DNA of 64,000 nucleotides from the NCBI RefSeq assembly GCF_900104725.1, contig NZ_LT629758.1:434001-498000 (forward strand). The letters are read 5' to 3'. This stretch comes from Actinoplanes derwentensis. GTDB taxonomy: Bacteria > Actinomycetota > Actinomycetes > Mycobacteriales > Micromonosporaceae. Position numbers and translations under genes: made by a program. Below the pieces are notes generated by a model. It made no database searches. It was given only the letters and a program-made list of their open reading frames with translations, and was not told the DNA's origin. Below are positions 16,063 to 25,378 of this stretch, piece by piece (within the stretch, counting starts at the first letter, position 1; the number at the start of each line of letters is the position of its first letter).

Positions 16063-17268
16063 ATGAAGGTACGCCTGAGCCGCCACCCGTCAATGGTGGT
16101 CAACGCCGTCATCGGCGTAGTGCTCGTCGCCGGGGCCTATACGGTGTACGAGACATTTTCCGGATCCGAGGACGGGGGGACGGCCGCAGCGGCCTCCGAA
16201 CGAACGGTCAACGTCCAGCAGGGCACGGTCACCAAGACCGCCACCGCGGACGGGACCCTGGAAAGCGCCAGCACCGCCAGTGCCACCTTCGCGACCAGCG
16301 GCACCGTGACCGCGATCAACGTGAAGGTCGGCGACAAGGTCAAGAAGGGCCAGACCCTGGCCAAGGTCGACCCGGCCGCCGCCCAGCGCAGCCTGGACGC
16401 CGCCGAGGCCGATCTCGACGCCGCCCAGGACGCCGTGGACCGCGCCGAAGCCGCCTCCTCCGACACCACCGAAGCCGAGAACCAGGTCACGGCAGCCGAA
16501 CTGGCCGTCGACGAGGCCGAGGCCGGGGTGGCCGGCACCGTGCTGACCGCCCCGATGGCCGGCACCGTGACCGCGGTCAGCGGCACCCTCGGCGGTTCCG
16601 CCTCGGGGAGCAGCAGCTCCTCGTCCTCCTCCGGCGGCGGCTCCTCCACCGGCGGCGGGTCGACGTCCTCTTCGTCCTCGTCGTCGTCGAGCGGCTTCAT
16701 CGAGATCGCCGACCTGACCAAGATGCAGGTGTCGGCCAGTTTCGCCGAGGCCGACGCGACCAGCCTCAAGGAGAAACAGGTCGCCACGGTCACCTGGAAC
16801 GCGCTCAGCGGCGTCGAACAGAGCGCCAAGGTCGCCGCGATCGACCCGTCGGCCACCACCTCGAACAGCGTGGTCACCTACGGCGTCACGCTCACCCTTG
16901 ACAAGGTGCCGACCGGTGCGAAGGTCGGCCAGACCGTCTCGGTGTCGGTCACCACCGGCTCGAAGGAGAACGTGGTCCTGGTCAACGCGGCCGCGCTCAC
17001 CACGGTCGGCAACCGGCACACCGTCACGGTGGTGGCGAACAACGTGCAGGAGACCCGGTCGGTGGAGATCGGCCTGGAAGGCGACTCGGCCACCGAGATC
17101 ACCTCCGGGCTGACCGCCGGCGAGCAGGTCGTCGTCAAGACCACCTCGACCAGCACCAGCGGCAGCCAGCAGGGCGGCTTCGGCGGTCTCTCCGGCGGCG
17201 GCGGATTCTCCGGTGGGGGCGGCGTGCCGGGTGGCGGCGGCGCTCCCGGCGGCGGGGGCGGACGATGA
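16063..17268 (+). CDS. HlyD/MacA-like adaptor protein with poly-Ser/Gly insert
   Basis: The 401-residue adaptor has a membrane helix at about 10-28 (VVNAVIGVVLVAGAYTVY) and lipoyl-like halves (INVKVGDKVKKGQTLAKVDP; VLTAPMAGTVTAVSGTLGG). A short Ala/Asp/Glu-rich helix pair occupies about residues 105-160. Residues about 180-213 are almost pure Ser and Gly, and the last 35 residues are a Gly-rich tail. The stop overlaps the ATPase start (ATGA, 17265-17268), so it is part of the ABC unit. CTGCAC and GTGCAG arms at 16041-16060 lie just before the start and could be an operator or a hairpin over the start. A role as the extracytoplasmic partner of the permease is inferred from MacAB-type systems. 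Confidence 0.85.
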   Translation: MKVRLSRHPSMVVNAVIGVVLVAGAYTVYETFSGSEDGGTAAAASERTVNVQQGTVTKTATADGTLESASTASATFATSGTVTAINVKVGDKVKKGQTLAKVDPAAAQRSLDAAEADLDAAQDAVDRAEAASSDTTEAENQVTAAELAVDEAEAGVAGTVLTAPMAGTVTAVSGTLGGSASGSSSSSSSSGGGSSTGGGSTSSSSSSSSSGFIEIADLTKMQVSASFAEADATSLKEKQVATVTWNALSGVEQSAKVAAIDPSATTSNSVVTYGVTLTLDKVPTGAKVGQTVSVSVTTGSKENVVLVNAAALTTVGNRHTVTVVANNVQETRSVEIGLEGDSATEITSGLTAGEQVVVKTTSTSTSGSQQGGFGGLSGGGGFSGGGGVPGGGGAPGGGGGR

Positions 17269-18047
17269 ACCCCAAACCGGTCCTGCAGGTCACCGACCTG
17301 AAGAAGATCTACGGTACGGGTGAGGCGACCGTCCACGCGCTGCGCGGCGCGTCGATGACCGTGCACCGCGGCGACTACGTGGCCATCATGGGTTCGTCCG
17401 GCTCCGGCAAGTCGACGCTGATGAACATCCTGGGCGCGCTCGACATCCCCACCTCCGGGCAGTACCTGCTCGACGGCGTGGACGTCAGCCGCCTCTCCGA
17501 CGGCCAGCTCGCCCTGGCCCGGAACCGGCTCATCGGCTTCATCTTCCAGTCGTTCAACCTGATCCCCCGGACCAGCGCGGTCGCCAACGTCGAACTTCCG
17601 CTGGCGTACGCCGGGGTGAAGCCGAAAGAACGGCGGCGACGCGCGATGGCCGCCCTGGACGTCGTCGGTCTGGCGGGCCGGGCCGACCACGAGCCCAATC
17701 AGCTCTCCGGCGGCCAGCAGCAGCGGGTCGCGGTGGCCCGGGCCCTGGTCACCGAACCGGCGCTGCTGCTCGCCGACGAACCCACCGGCAACCTGGACTC
17801 CAAGTCCACCGCCGACGTGCTGCAGGTCTTCGACGACCTGAGCACCGCCGGCCGGACCATCGTGATCATCACGCACGAGGACGAGGTCGGCGCCCGCGCC
17901 AAACGGCTGATCCGGCTGGTCGACGGCGCGATCGTCAGCGACGTCCGGCAGTCCCCGATCCACCTGCCCCCGGTCGGCCCGTCCGCGGCACACGCGAACG
18001 TGGCGGCCCGGGCTTCCGTCTATGCGGGCGGGCGGCACACACTGTGA
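17265..18047 (+). CDS. ABC transporter ATP-binding protein (MacB/LolD type)
   Basis: The 260-residue ATPase has all nucleotide-binding motifs: Walker A GSSGSGKST, Q-loop FIFQSFNLIP, signature LSGGQQQRVAVARAL, Walker B LLLADEPTGNLD and H-loop IIITHED. The ADEPTGNLDS form and the insertion of the LolD/MacB kind place it in the FtsE/LolD/MacB family, which drives mechanotransmission rather than classic transport. It works with the permease gene that overlaps it by four bases (18044-18047) and the adaptor upstream. Confidence 0.95.
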   Translation: MNPKPVLQVTDLKKIYGTGEATVHALRGASMTVHRGDYVAIMGSSGSGKSTLMNILGALDIPTSGQYLLDGVDVSRLSDGQLALARNRLIGFIFQSFNLIPRTSAVANVELPLAYAGVKPKERRRRAMAALDVVGLAGRADHEPNQLSGGQQQRVAVARALVTEPALLLADEPTGNLDSKSTADVLQVFDDLSTAGRTIVIITHEDEVGARAKRLIRLVDGAIVSDVRQSPIHLPPVGPSAAHANVAARASVYAGGRHTL

Positions 18048-19246
18048 GCTTCTTCGAGGTAGTCCGCTTCTCCCTGCGCGGTCTCAGCGCCAACAAGCTG
18101 CGGTCCGCGCTGACCATGCTCGGCATCCTGATCGGTGTCGCCGCGGTGATCCTGCTGGTCGCGGTCGGCAACGGCTCGGCCAAGGCGATCAGCGACCGGA
18201 TCGAGGCGCTCGGCACCAACACGATCACCGTGATGAGCACCGGCCGGGGCGGCTCCAGCAGCACGTCGCTGACCAAGAACATGGCCGACGCCCTGATCGA
18301 CCCGGAGATGGCACCGGACGTCAAGTCGGTGTCGCCGGTGGTCAGCTCGTCGTCGGCGACCATGACCTACGAGGGCACCGACCACTCGGTGGCCACCTTC
18401 GTCGGCACCACCCCGAGCTGGTTCGCCGCCTCCACCACCCCGGTCGGGGACGGCGCGGCCTTCACCGACGACGACGTGGCCCAGGGCCGCCGGGTCGTGG
18501 TGATCGGCCAGACCGTCGCCGAGGAACTCTTTCCCGGTGTCGACCCGATCGACAAGCAGGTCACCGTCGGCGGGGCGCTGTTCACCATCGTCGGCGTGCT
18601 GTCCGAGAAGAGCTCCACCGGCTTCAACGACGCCAACGACACCGCGGTCGCCCCGCTCACCGCGGTGCAGCAGGTTCTCACCGGGTACGGCGCACTCACC
18701 TCGATCATCGTCGAGGCCGCCGACCCGGACCAGGTCGACGCCGCGCAGTCACAGGTCTCCACGATCCTCAACCAGAAACTCGACGTGGACTCCTCGTCGG
18801 GCAGCACGCCGTACCGGATCCAGAACGCGTCGTCGCTGCTGGAGACGCAGACCGAGACCGCTGACACGTTCACCACGCTGCTCGGCGCGGTGGCCGCGAT
18901 CAGTCTGCTGGTCGGCGGCATCGGCATCACCAACATCATGCTGGTCACGGTGACCGAACGGACCCGGGAGATCGGCATCCGTAAGGCCCTGGGCGCCCCG
19001 CGCCGGGTGATCCTCACCCAGTTCCTGATCGAGGCGACCTTGCTGAGTGTGCTGGGCGGTGGCCTGGGCGTGGCCGCCGCCCTGATCGGCAGCCAGTTCG
19101 AGATCGTCGGCGTCAAACCGGTGATCGTGCCCAGTTCCATCGGGCTCGCGGTCGGGGTCTCCGTCGCGATCGGCCTGTTCTTCGGCGGCCTGCCCGCCGC
19201 CCGCGCCGCCCGGCTGCGGCCCATCGACGCGCTGCGCTACGAGTGA
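18044..19246 (+). CDS. ABC transporter permease (MacB/FtsX type)
   Basis: The 400-residue permease has an N-terminal helix (LRSALTMLGILIGVAAVILLVAV, split at 20-45), then a large periplasmic domain of about 220 residues. Three C-terminal helices follow, with TERTREIGIRKALGAPRRVI before helix 3 and GLPAARAARLRPIDALRYE at the end. This is the FtsX/MacB_PCD arrangement. It should form the membrane part of the export system with the overlapping ATPase gene. Without an outer membrane, the substrate would be released into the wall space. The next gene starts ten bases downstream. Confidence 0.94.
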   Translation: MSFFEVVRFSLRGLSANKLRSALTMLGILIGVAAVILLVAVGNGSAKAISDRIEALGTNTITVMSTGRGGSSSTSLTKNMADALIDPEMAPDVKSVSPVVSSSSATMTYEGTDHSVATFVGTTPSWFAASTTPVGDGAAFTDDDVAQGRRVVVIGQTVAEELFPGVDPIDKQVTVGGALFTIVGVLSEKSSTGFNDANDTAVAPLTAVQQVLTGYGALTSIIVEAADPDQVDAAQSQVSTILNQKLDVDSSSGSTPYRIQNASSLLETQTETADTFTTLLGAVAAISLLVGGIGITNIMLVTVTERTREIGIRKALGAPRRVILTQFLIEATLLSVLGGGLGVAAALIGSQFEIVGVKPVIVPSSIGLAVGVSVAIGLFFGGLPAARAARLRPIDALRYE

Positions 19247-19256
19247 GGACCCAGTT

Positions 19257-19793
19257 GTGACAACTCTGAACGACGAGACCGCGATCATTCCCGTGGTGCC
19301 CTCCCCGAGCGAGGGTCTCTCCGCCGAACTGGCCGCCGCGGCCCCGAAGAAGTGGTGGAACAAGGGCACCGTCGTGCTCGGCGTGGCCGCGCTGCTGATG
19401 GGCGGATTCGTCGGCGGCATCCAGGCCCAGAAACAGTGGGGGACGTCCACCACGGCCGCCAGCGGTTTCGCCGGTGGTGGTGGCGGTCGCGGCAGCGGCG
19501 GCTTCCCGAGCGGGATGAGCGCCAGCGGAGCGCCGGGAGGAGGCTTCGGAGGCCAGACGGCGGCGCAGGACGCGGACACCACCGGCAAGGTCAAACTCGT
19601 CAACGGCAAGACCATCTACGTCGAGACCGCGGACGGCACCGTCGTCACCGTCAAGACCGACGGCGACACCACGGTCAGCACCGCCGCCAAGGGCAAGCTC
19701 AGTGATGTCAAAACCGGACAGTCGATCACCGTCGAAGGCGAGACCGGCGACGACGGGACCGTCACGGCCAAGAGCGTCACCGCTACCAAATGA
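19257..19793 (+). CDS. Membrane-anchored protein with DUF5666-like domain
   Basis: The 178-residue protein has a cytoplasmic N-terminus, one membrane helix (GTVVLGVAALLMGGFVGGI, about 37-56) and a Gly/Ser-rich linker. A small beta domain of about 70 residues follows (VKLVNGKTIYVETADGTVV ... DVKTGQSITVEGETGDDGTV ... AKSVT). The final domain resembles DUF5666-type OB-like folds, which are common next to HlyD-type exporters. It is the last gene of the export operon. The function is unknown; an accessory role in the wall space is likely. Confidence 0.72.
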   Translation: MTTLNDETAIIPVVPSPSEGLSAELAAAAPKKWWNKGTVVLGVAALLMGGFVGGIQAQKQWGTSTTAASGFAGGGGGRGSGGFPSGMSASGAPGGGFGGQTAAQDADTTGKVKLVNGKTIYVETADGTVVTVKTDGDTTVSTAAKGKLSDVKTGQSITVEGETGDDGTVTAKSVTATK

Positions 19794-19881
19794 CCACTAT
19801 GTGACATAGCCAGGTACTTATTGATGAGGGTGCGTTCAGCTCCCTAGGCTGACCCCTTCAGAAACTTGGGGGTGAGGCCGC

Positions 19882-22614
19882 GTGCCCGCTCTACACGGCC
19901 GGGAGGCACTTCTCGCGGCTATCGAGACCCGGCTCGCCGCCGGTGGCGGGGTGGCCCTGTACGGGCCACCCGGCATCGGCCGGTCCGCACTCCTCGACAC
20001 CGTCGCCGACCAGGCCACGGCCCGGGGCGAGCTGGTCCTGCGGCTGCGCCCGGCCCGCGGCGAGCGGGTCCTGGCGTACGCCGGGGTCGCCGATCTGGCT
20101 CGTCAGGTCCCGGCGACCGCGGTCGCCGCCCTGGCCCCCGCACCCCGGCACTCGCTCATCGCGCTCCGTCAGGGCCGATCGTCCCGTGCCGGGGTGCCGG
20201 CCCTGGCCCGGCGACTGGTCCTGCCCGAACTGCTCGCGCACTGCGCCCGCACCTCCCTGGTGCTGCTGGTCCTCGACGACGCCCAGTGGCTCGACCCGGA
20301 GTCGGCCGAACTGATCGGTTTCGCGATGCGCCGCCGCCCCGGCAACCGGATCCGGATGCTCGCCGCCGAACGACGCCCCGGTCGGTCCCGGGCCGTCCGG
20401 CTCTGCCCCGCCCCGGTCGTCGAACTGGCCGTCCCGCCGCTGTCCCCGGACGACCTGACCGCGCTCCTGGAAGCCCGTGGACTGCCCTGCCGGACCGCGA
20501 GCCGGCTGCACGAGGCGAGCGGCGGCAACCCGTTCCTCGCGCTCGCCCTCGGCGCGGCCGTTCCGCCCGGCCCGGCTTGGCTGCCCGCACCCCTGCCGGA
20601 GACCGTGCGCGGCCTGGCCCGGGAACGGCTGTCCGAACTGCCCGCCGAAGTGCGCGCCACCCTGCTCACCGCGGCGCTGGCCACCGAACCGACGGTCACC
20701 CTGCTGCAGCGCGCCGGGCACGACGACGCGGTCCGGGCGATGCGGACCGCCGCCGCGGCCGGAGTCATCGACCTGGCCGGCGAACTGATCCGGTTCACAC
20801 CCCCACTGCTCGGGCAGGTGCTGGCCGACGAGACCCCGGCCGCCGACCGGGGCCGGGTGCACGCCGATCTGGCCGCGGCGGCGTACGACCCGGTCGAAGC
20901 CCTGCGCCAGCAGGCGATGCGCACCGCCCGCCCGGACGCCCAGGTGGCCGCCGATCTGGCCGCCGCGGCCAGCCGTTGCGCGCAGCGCGGCGCCGAACGC
21001 ACCGCCGCCGAGCTGTACCTGCTGGCCGCCGACCGCTGCCCGCCCGAGCGCTGGGCCGACCGCCTCGACTGGCTGGTCACCGCCGCCCGCACCGCGCTCA
21101 CCGGCGGCGCCCCCGCACTCGCCGGACGGGCCGCCGAAGCGGTGCTGGCCGCCGACGCCCCGGCCGGTCACCGGGTCCGGGCCCGAGTCGTGCTGATCGA
21201 CCTCGCCGGGCAGGGGCTCGCCGAGATGGGGGAGACGTTCGCGGCCGCGCTCGCCGAAGCCGGTGACGACCCGGCGCTCGCCGCCCCGGTACGGTTGCGG
21301 CTGACCTGGGCGGCGTTCCTGTCCGGCGACCTGGAGACCGGGGCCGCCGACGCCCGGCACGCCGAGCAGGCCGCCCGGCTCGCCGGTGACCTGACCACCG
21401 AGGCGATGGCGGTCACCATGATCGCCCAGATCCAGCGGGTCCAGGGCGAGGCCTGCTGGCGCGACACCCTGGACCGGGCCCGGTCGCTGCCGGCCGCGCC
21501 CGCACCCGACTGGCTGCACTACGGCCCGCAATACATGGCCGCCCGGTTCGCGCTCTTCGACGACCGGCTCGACGAGGCCCGCGCGGAACTGCTGACGCTA
21601 CTCGCGGTCGCCGAACACGACCGGCTCGGCGAAGCCCGGGTCGAGGTGCTGCGCAGCCTCTCCGAGGTGGCCACCCGGGCGGGCCGGTGCCAGGAGGCGC
21701 TGCGGTACGGGCACCGCGCGGCGGCCGCGGCCCAGCAGGCAGGACTCAGTCCCGGCCCCACCTGGTACACCGCCGCCGTCGCCGAACTGGCCGGTGGCAG
21801 CCTCGAAGCGGCCGCCGGATTCGCCCGCCGAGGCATCCGCTCGTCGCTGCAGGAGGGCGACGGCCTCTACCTGCGGCGGCACCTGCACGCACTGGGCCAG
21901 GCCGAGGTCCGCGCCGGTGACACCCGGGCCGGGGTCTCCACGCTGCGGCGGCTGCGCGACCTGGAGGCCGAGTCCGGCAGCTCCGACCCGATGATCGTCC
22001 GCTGGCGGGCAGACCTGGCCGCCGCGCTCGCCGGCCTGGGCGAGCACGCCGAGGCAGCCGCCGCCCTGGACCTGGCCCGGTCCGCCGCGGAGAGACTGGG
22101 CAGCACACCCGCGCTCACCGGCTACCTCGACCGGGCCGCCGCGATCGTCACCTCCGAGTCCGGGCACGCCGACACCGCCGCCGACCTGGCCACCGCCGCC
22201 GCCCGCCACTTCGAGCAGATGCGCCAGCCGGTCGAACAGGCACACGCCCTGCTGGTGGTCGCCGGGGCCGAGCGGCGCAGGCGCCGCTACGCGGCTGCCC
22301 GGCAGGCGATCGGCGAGGCACTGACCCTGTTCCGTACGGCCGAAGCCCGCCCCTGGACGCTCGAGGCCGAACGCGCGCTCGCCCGCACCGAAGGCACCCC
22401 GGAACAGGGGCTGACCTCGACCGAGCTGCGGATCGCCGGAATGGTCCGGGACGGGGCCAGCAACCGGGAGATCGCCAACCGGCTGTACCTGAGCGTGAAG
22501 ACCGTGGAGGCGACCCTGACCCGGGTCTACCGCAAGCTCGGCGTCCGGTCGCGCACCCAACTGCTGTCGGTGCTGCAGGTTACCTCTATGGGCGAGATCA
22601 CCAACCAGTTGTGA
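19882..22614 (+). CDS. LuxR-family transcriptional regulator with AAA ATPase domain (LAL type)
   Basis: The 910-residue regulator has an N-terminal P-loop (YGPPGIGRSALL), Walker B VLLVLDDAQWLDPES, long TPR-like helices, and a C-terminal LuxR HTH (ASNREIANRLYLSVKTVEAT, near residue 870). As in the other LAL regulator of this window, the P-loop Lys is replaced by Arg. GTG 19882 follows CTTGGGGGTGAGG. The 88-base gap before it contains CTATGTGACATAG (19797-19809), a 5-3-5 inverted repeat that may be an operator. Targets are unknown; it may act on the adjoining export genes or be independent. Confidence 0.88.
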   Translation: MPALHGREALLAAIETRLAAGGGVALYGPPGIGRSALLDTVADQATARGELVLRLRPARGERVLAYAGVADLARQVPATAVAALAPAPRHSLIALRQGRSSRAGVPALARRLVLPELLAHCARTSLVLLVLDDAQWLDPESAELIGFAMRRRPGNRIRMLAAERRPGRSRAVRLCPAPVVELAVPPLSPDDLTALLEARGLPCRTASRLHEASGGNPFLALALGAAVPPGPAWLPAPLPETVRGLARERLSELPAEVRATLLTAALATEPTVTLLQRAGHDDAVRAMRTAAAAGVIDLAGELIRFTPPLLGQVLADETPAADRGRVHADLAAAAYDPVEALRQQAMRTARPDAQVAADLAAAASRCAQRGAERTAAELYLLAADRCPPERWADRLDWLVTAARTALTGGAPALAGRAAEAVLAADAPAGHRVRARVVLIDLAGQGLAEMGETFAAALAEAGDDPALAAPVRLRLTWAAFLSGDLETGAADARHAEQAARLAGDLTTEAMAVTMIAQIQRVQGEACWRDTLDRARSLPAAPAPDWLHYGPQYMAARFALFDDRLDEARAELLTLLAVAEHDRLGEARVEVLRSLSEVATRAGRCQEALRYGHRAAAAAQQAGLSPGPTWYTAAVAELAGGSLEAAAGFARRGIRSSLQEGDGLYLRRHLHALGQAEVRAGDTRAGVSTLRRLRDLEAESGSSDPMIVRWRADLAAALAGLGEHAEAAAALDLARSAAERLGSTPALTGYLDRAAAIVTSESGHADTAADLATAAARHFEQMRQPVEQAHALLVVAGAERRRRRYAAARQAIGEALTLFRTAEARPWTLEAERALARTEGTPEQGLTSTELRIAGMVRDGASNREIANRLYLSVKTVEATLTRVYRKLGVRSRTQLLSVLQVTSMGEITNQL

Positions 22615-22784
22615 CCTGCGATTTGGCGACGCAGAGTGACGTGGGTTACCGAAATCCAGTGGCGGCCATCACTTTCGTATCACGGGTTTTACCTGGTGGA
22701 TTTGGGGATGAAGCCCGACCGGAGGATTGTTGTAGCCGGAAGCGACGAAACATTCTCCGTCACTATCTGTCGAGGAGTTTCGAC

Positions 22785-23003
22785 ATGCAGTTCATCCGTA
22801 ACGCCCGGACCACCATCTCCCACCGCATCGCCGAGCGCCGCGCCCACCGCCGCCTCAGTGACGAGCTCGCGGAGTTCCGCACCGCCGCCGAGCGCACCGA
22901 ACTCGACCTGATGCTGGGCCGGCACACCGCCGAGGAGACCCGCGAGGTGCACGCGATCCTCACCCGGCTGGACGCCGAGCGCCGGCACGCCGAGGTGCGG
23001 TAA
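22785..23003 (+). CDS. Small basic hypothetical protein
   Basis: The 72-residue protein is highly charged and helical, rich in Arg, Glu and Ala (IAERRAHRRLSDELAEFRTA ... RLDAERRH). ATG 22785 follows GAGGAG seven bases upstream, a strong ribosome site. Similar short, Arg-rich coiled proteins are common orphan genes in actinomycetes. The function is unknown. A strong terminator hairpin lies 93 bases downstream. Confidence 0.65.
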   Translation: MQFIRNARTTISHRIAERRAHRRLSDELAEFRTAAERTELDLMLGRHTAEETREVHAILTRLDAERRHAEVR

Positions 23004-23095
23004 CGAGGCAAGACCCCCGGGCCGTGAGGCCGGCCCGGTGGATCCGTCCAGGAAGGCCCGGCCCGTCCCTGGGGCCACCTGGCACTGATCCGGAC

Positions 23096-23134
23096 GGAAA
23101 CCCCCGGTGTGCGATTCGTGCACCGGGGGTTTCC
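23096..23134. terminator. Strong bidirectional terminator hairpin
   Basis: GGAAACCCCCGGTG (23096-23109) pairs perfectly with CACCGGGGGTTTCC (23121-23134) around an 11-base loop. The stem is 14 bases long with A/T ends on both sides, so it can work in either direction. Confidence 0.85.
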
Positions 23135-23690
23135 GCGTCACTGGCCCCGACGGGACACGCTTTCCGTGGCGATGATCGCATTTTTAACACCCCTATCTGT
23201 CTGCCCGCTGGACAAGACGTAGGCTCCTGACGTTCCAGCGGCAACCACCGCTCGACGACCGGCCGAGACCCGCGCAGCCCAGAAGGCCCGCGGCGTCCGA
23301 CCGGCAGATCCGCCGGCCGCCCTGATCACCGAACCCTCGATCCGGGCCGCCGGCGGATCCGCGCGATCCCTGCCCAGCCCTGCTGTTCGGCCTTGTCGGC
23401 GCCCTTCCGTGCGCCCGATCCACCAGGCCGATTCAGCGCGGCTCCTCAGGTGCGATCCTCTGGCTGGCCTCACCAGATGGCAGCGAGATTCGTTTCCGCG
23501 CACGCCTCGCGCCTCCTCCGTGCGCCGCGCCCTCGGCTTGTGCCTCGCGCCCTCCGTGCGCCGCGCCCTCGGCTTGTGCCTCGCGCTCCTCACGCACGTC
23601 GCGTCGTATCGGCTCTACTCGCGGGATTTCTCGCTGGGCTCGGCTGGGAAGTCGGAGGGAACCCGGGGCGGGGAGCGGACAGTAACCGGC
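23135..23690. other. Long intergenic region without a recognisable gene
   Basis: No supportable coding region was found in about 550 bases. Open frames here lack family features and ribosome sites. The region holds a perfect 36-base tandem duplication (23515-23586) and leads to the start of the ECF sigma gene, so it probably contains that gene's promoter. Confidence 0.5.
23515..23586. repeat. Perfect 36-bp tandem duplication
   Basis: Two identical adjacent 36-base units begin CCTCCGTGCGCCGCGCCCTC, at 23515 and 23551. A third, shorter and degenerate copy of the CCTC...GCAC phrase follows. It lies about 105 bases upstream of the sigma factor start. Confidence 0.85.
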
Positions 23691-24434
23691 GTGACAGCAA
23701 CCATGCGGGCCCGGATCAGGGCCGGGGACGCCGACGCGTTCGCGGAGGTGTTCGACGAGCACGCGCAAGCCGTCTATCGGCACGCGGTCTGGACGGACGG
23801 CGACCACACCAACGCCGATGACGTGGTGTCGCTGACGTTTCTGGAAGCGTGGCGGATCCGGGAGACGCTGCGGCCGGACGGGGACGGGTTGCGGCCCTGG
23901 CTCCTCGGCATCGCCACGAACGTACTGCGTAACCGGCGACGGGCGGCCCGGCGGCATCGGGCCGCGCTGGCCCGGGTTCCGGAGCGGGCCGGTGATCGTG
24001 CCACGGTGCCGGACTTCGCCGACGAGGTCGTCGGGCGGCTGTACGACAGTGCGCAACTGGCTGCCGCTGCCGCCGCGCTCGGGGCGCTTCGACGGGCCGA
24101 TCGGGAGGTGTTCCTGCTCTGCGTGTGGCAGGAACTCGACTACGCGGCCGCGGCCGAGGCGCTGGGGATCCCGATCGGGACAGTCCGCTCGCGGGTGTCC
24201 CGGGCCAGGGTCCGGTTGCGGGCTCTGGCCGAGGCGGGGCTCGGCCGGAAACGCGAGACGACGGCGCCCGAGAGCACCCAGGAGCAATTGGCGCCCGAGG
24301 CCGGGAGTGTCCATGAGCAAGTGACGGCGGAGCCCGAGATCAGCCGTGGGCCCGTGCCCGTGCCCGGGGCTGCGGCTAGGGCTGGGGCTGGCCGGGAGTG
24401 GGCGGCTCGTGGATGGCTGGAGGGGGAGCGATGA
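23691..24434 (+). CDS. ECF-type RNA polymerase sigma factor
   Basis: The protein of about 247 residues has sigma region 2 (FAEVFDEHAQAVYRHAV ... DVVSLTFLEAWRIRETLRP) and sigma region 4 (REVFLLCVWQELDYAAAAEA ... IPIGTVRSRVSRARVRLRAL). A C-terminal tail of 70 residues rich in Glu/Pro/Ala lies beyond the family core. It directs RNA polymerase to a small stress-type regulon. GTG 23691 or ATG 23703 could be the start. The stop overlaps the next start (ATGA, 24431-24434), so the downstream membrane protein is the likely partner or anti-sigma factor. Confidence 0.9.
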   Translation: MTATMRARIRAGDADAFAEVFDEHAQAVYRHAVWTDGDHTNADDVVSLTFLEAWRIRETLRPDGDGLRPWLLGIATNVLRNRRRAARRHRAALARVPERAGDRATVPDFADEVVGRLYDSAQLAAAAAALGALRRADREVFLLCVWQELDYAAAAEALGIPIGTVRSRVSRARVRLRALAEAGLGRKRETTAPESTQEQLAPEAGSVHEQVTAEPEISRGPVPVPGAAARAGAGREWAARGWLEGER

Positions 24435-25378
24435 ATGACGTCGATGTTCGGGCGGACCTCGCTGTGCTGGTGCCCAAGCCGGGGGAGCCGCGGATGCCGG
24501 TGGAGCGGATGCTGGAGCGGCGGGCGGGTCTGCTGGAGGCGATCGAGCGGCCGGCGTGGTCACCCGTCCGGCGCAAGCGGCTCTTGATCTTGGGTCCGGC
24601 TTTTCTCGTGCTCGTCGTGGCTCTCGGTGTGGCTGTCGTGGCCCGGCCGTGGGATCGGGGTGCGCCGCCGCCGATCATCCAGGTGCTGCCTGGTGATCAT
24701 GAGGGGGCGGTGGCCTATCTGAACGAGCTGGCGGCATCGGCCGGCACCGCGACGGGGAGCGACGACGGCGGCTCGCGGTACCTGTATGTGAAGAGCCGCA
24801 TCGCCTTCGTGGCGTTCTCCGGTGGTGAGGAGGGTACGGGTGAGCCGGTTCGGGCTGTGATGGCCGAGTTGCACGACCGGGAGATCTGGAAACCGCTGTT
24901 CGCGGGCGGGCAGGGCCGCTTGACTGAGGCGGACCGGCCGTCCGATCTGGGGCCGGTCCCGATGGATCCGGACCTGCCGGAGGACCCGGATGTGCTGCTG
25001 CGCCAGATCTACGCCGGTGTGCAGCCGGGGCAGGGGAACAGCCGGGACGGGCAGGCTTTCACCGTCGTCGGGGACCTGCTCCGGGAGTCGATGCCGGCAC
25101 CGGCCGAGGCTGCCGCGCTGTACCGGGCGGCCGCCCGGATCCCCGGTGTCGAGTTGGTTCGCGACGCGGTCGACGCGGTCGGCCGGAGCGGCGTCGCCGT
25201 GGCCCGCACCGAGGACGCCCGACGCCGGGAGTGGATCTTCGACCGGGCGACCGGCGACTACCTGGGTGAGCGGTCCTACCTGGTGAAGGACACCGATTAC
25301 GGCAACGCCGGGATGCTTCTCGGTACCGCCGCCGAGATCGACCACGCCGTCGTCGGCAAGCTGGGCGAACGGCCCTGA
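24431..25378 (+). CDS. CU044_5270-type membrane protein, probable partner of the ECF sigma factor
   Basis: The 315-residue protein has a cytoplasmic N-terminal segment of about 48 residues and one membrane helix (LLILGPAFLVLVVALGVAVV). An extracellular region of about 240 residues with mixed alpha/beta character follows. Proteins of this layout (CU044_5270 family) are typically encoded directly after an ECF sigma gene in actinobacteria. A role in sensing or holding the sigma factor is inferred from that linkage; no zinc-finger anti-sigma motif is seen. ATG 24431 follows AGGGGGAGCG. Confidence 0.8.
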   Translation: MNDVDVRADLAVLVPKPGEPRMPVERMLERRAGLLEAIERPAWSPVRRKRLLILGPAFLVLVVALGVAVVARPWDRGAPPPIIQVLPGDHEGAVAYLNELAASAGTATGSDDGGSRYLYVKSRIAFVAFSGGEEGTGEPVRAVMAELHDREIWKPLFAGGQGRLTEADRPSDLGPVPMDPDLPEDPDVLLRQIYAGVQPGQGNSRDGQAFTVVGDLLRESMPAPAEAAALYRAAARIPGVELVRDAVDAVGRSGVAVARTEDARRREWIFDRATGDYLGERSYLVKDTDYGNAGMLLGTAAEIDHAVVGKLGERP

